Assembly: GCA_015489285.1 (NCBI GenBank)
Contig: WGAA01000227.1
Span: forward strand, 1 to 5,515
Direction of reading: 5' to 3'
Length of the DNA stretch: 5,515 bases
Source of the DNA: Anaerolineae bacterium
Lineage (GTDB): Bacteria; Chloroflexota; Anaerolineae; JAADDB01
The stretch's first letter is position 1. Every line of letters starts with the position of its first letter. Of the stretch, positions 4,521-5,515 are shown piece by piece. Below the pieces are notes generated by a model. The model was not told the origin of the DNA. It ran no database searches and worked only from the letters and a program-made list of their open reading frames with translations. The position numbers and the translations under genes are program-made.

Positions 4521-5515
4521 ATGCGACGTGTCGTAACCATCATCGGCCTGCTCCTGAGCCTCGGGCTCCTCACGCGGCCCATGACGGCCTCCGCCGCTTC
4601 TCCCCAGCCCCAATGGCGGGTCCTCCACGCGGACGCGCACACCCTCACCTGGGAACTCCGTCTCCCCCCGGGCCGTGATGCCGCATCCACCCTCCTCATC
4701 CTGCCGCCGGACGGACAGCCCCACCTTCGCCTGCTGGACGTGGAGAGCACCCCGTGGGAAGGGCCGCTCCCCGCGCACGCCCGCCTCCCCGCCCAACCGT
4801 GGGTTCGCGTGCGGGATGTAGGCTACCTGCGGGGATTTCGCCTGGCCCGGGTGGACGTCCGAGCCCTGTTTCGGGGGCGTGACGGCACCCCGCGGCGCCT
4901 CCGCCGCGTCCGCGTACACCTGCGCTACCCTCCGGCCCCCGTCCCCGTCTCCCCCGCCCGACCTTCCGACACCCTGGAACTCCTGCGCCCCTTCGTGCTC
5001 AACCCGCGCATCCCCGCCACCTGGATACGTCCTCGGTCCCGCCTCCTCCAGGACGTGGACAACCCGCCCGCGCACGATCCCCAGGCCATCAAAGTCCTCA
5101 CCACCGACCCCGGCATCTACACCATCACCCGGGAAGACGTGCGCCGTGTGGGCTGGGACCCCGAGCACCTGGACCCCCGTCACGTTCACCTCTGGGTGGA
5201 CGGGGAAGAAATCCCCCTCTGGTTTCCCGGAGAGGAGGATGGACGGTGGGATGCAACGGACGAGATCCGCTTCTACGCCCCCCCCTATCGCAGCATCTAC
5301 ACGGACACCCGCACCTGGTGGCTCACCGTCGACGACCGGGACGGGGCCCGCTGGCAGGAAGACCTCACCCTTCCGCCCGGTGACTCGCCCCTGCGCGCGG
5401 GCAAACACACCCACGTCACCGAGGAGGACCGCATATACGACTCCCGGCTCCTGGACGCGCACGGAGAACACTGGTTCTGGGACGACCTGAAATTCGCGGA
5501 CTTCCCCCCCTATCC
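4521..5515 (+). CDS. Exported gingipain-like (peptidase family C25-type) protein, N-terminal part
   Basis: An open frame of 331 codons runs to the window edge without a stop. It begins at ATG 4521, with AAGGA at 4509-4513 seven bases upstream. Residues 1-26 form a Sec signal peptide: RR at 2-3, a hydrophobic stretch VVTIIGLLLSLGLL (4-17), and a likely cut after ASA or ASAA (23-26). Residues 30-150 look like a beta-rich N-terminal domain. From about 189 the pattern matches the region preceding the caspase-like fold in gingipain/PorU-type proteins: IKVLTTDPGIYTITREDV (190-207), LWVDGEEIPLWF (224-235), DEIRFYAPPY (247-256), TWWLTV (265-270), then EEDRIYDS (301-308) and HWFWDDL (317-323). The catalytic His and Cys would lie downstream, so protease activity is not shown here; the family call is from memory of such sequences. 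It is a secreted or surface protein. The upstream TAAAAT at 4479-4484 is a poor promoter candidate, so read-through from proS or another promoter is possible. Confidence 0.8.
   Translation, partial: MRRVVTIIGLLLSLGLLTRPMTASAASPQPQWRVLHADAHTLTWELRLPPGRDAASTLLILPPDGQPHLRLLDVESTPWEGPLPAHARLPAQPWVRVRDVGYLRGFRLARVDVRALFRGRDGTPRRLRRVRVHLRYPPAPVPVSPARPSDTLELLRPFVLNPRIPATWIRPRSRLLQDVDNPPAHDPQAIKVLTTDPGIYTITREDVRRVGWDPEHLDPRHVHLWVDGEEIPLWFPGEEDGRWDATDEIRFYAPPYRSIYTDTRTWWLTVDDRDGARWQEDLTLPPGDSPLRAGKHTHVTEEDRIYDSRLLDAHGEHWFWDDLKFADFPPY

Noticed and set aside
4398..5471. 357-codon open frame on the minus strand opposite the C25-like gene
   Set aside because: The plus-strand frame has a Shine-Dalgarno, signal peptide and family motifs. 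The antisense product is low-complexity, has no recognisable domain, and runs through the structured spacer before the gene.

Overview
This is a GC-rich bacterial window. It holds two complete aminoacyl-tRNA synthetase genes, the start of a Fur-family regulator at the left edge, and the start of a large exported gingipain-like (C25) protein at the right edge. The combination of an archaeal/eukaryote-like (type 3) ProRS in a bacterial setting, a gingipain-type secreted protein and intergenic arrays of ACG-containing heptamers suggests a thermophilic or environmental Chloroflexota lineage (Anaerolineae/Thermoflexia-like). This assignment is inference: no marker in the window proves it.

Layout. 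Positions 1-141 (minus) are the first 47 codons of a Fur/PerR-type repressor. Its promoter (about 189-217) carries a perfect 7-1-7 palindrome at 192-206, the expected autoregulatory operator. The 412-bp gap 142-553 is mostly a mosaic of period-7 repeats and small hairpins. Positions 554-2317 (minus) are methionyl-tRNA synthetase (metG), with an extended -10 promoter near 2476-2484 and a leader of about 150 nt. The 635-bp gap 2318-2952 between divergent metG and proS holds that leader, a second copy of the repeat mosaic (2521-2840) and a perfect 32-bp palindrome at 2870-2901. Positions 2953-4401 (plus) are prolyl-tRNA synthetase (proS). A 119-bp gap follows, with a possible intrinsic terminator and a 14-bp perfect inverted repeat. 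From 4521 to the window end (plus) an uninterrupted frame encodes a signal peptide followed by the N-terminal domains of a C25-like protein; its catalytic domain would lie beyond the window.

How the genes relate. MetG and ProS are housekeeping translation enzymes transcribed divergently, so they are not one operon. The Fur-like gene lies downstream of metG on the same strand but has its own promoter and operator. The exported protein follows proS on the same strand and is functionally unrelated to it.

The genes themselves are ordinary. The less usual material is intergenic: a modular repeat family shared by both large gaps, built from ACG-core heptamers alternating with a conserved block that forms hairpins whose stems differ between copies yet stay paired; the double palindrome before proS; and the inverted repeat before the C25-like gene. 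At protein level, ProS has lost three of the four usual zinc cysteines of its C-terminal domain. I found no strong evidence for an undescribed multi-gene system.
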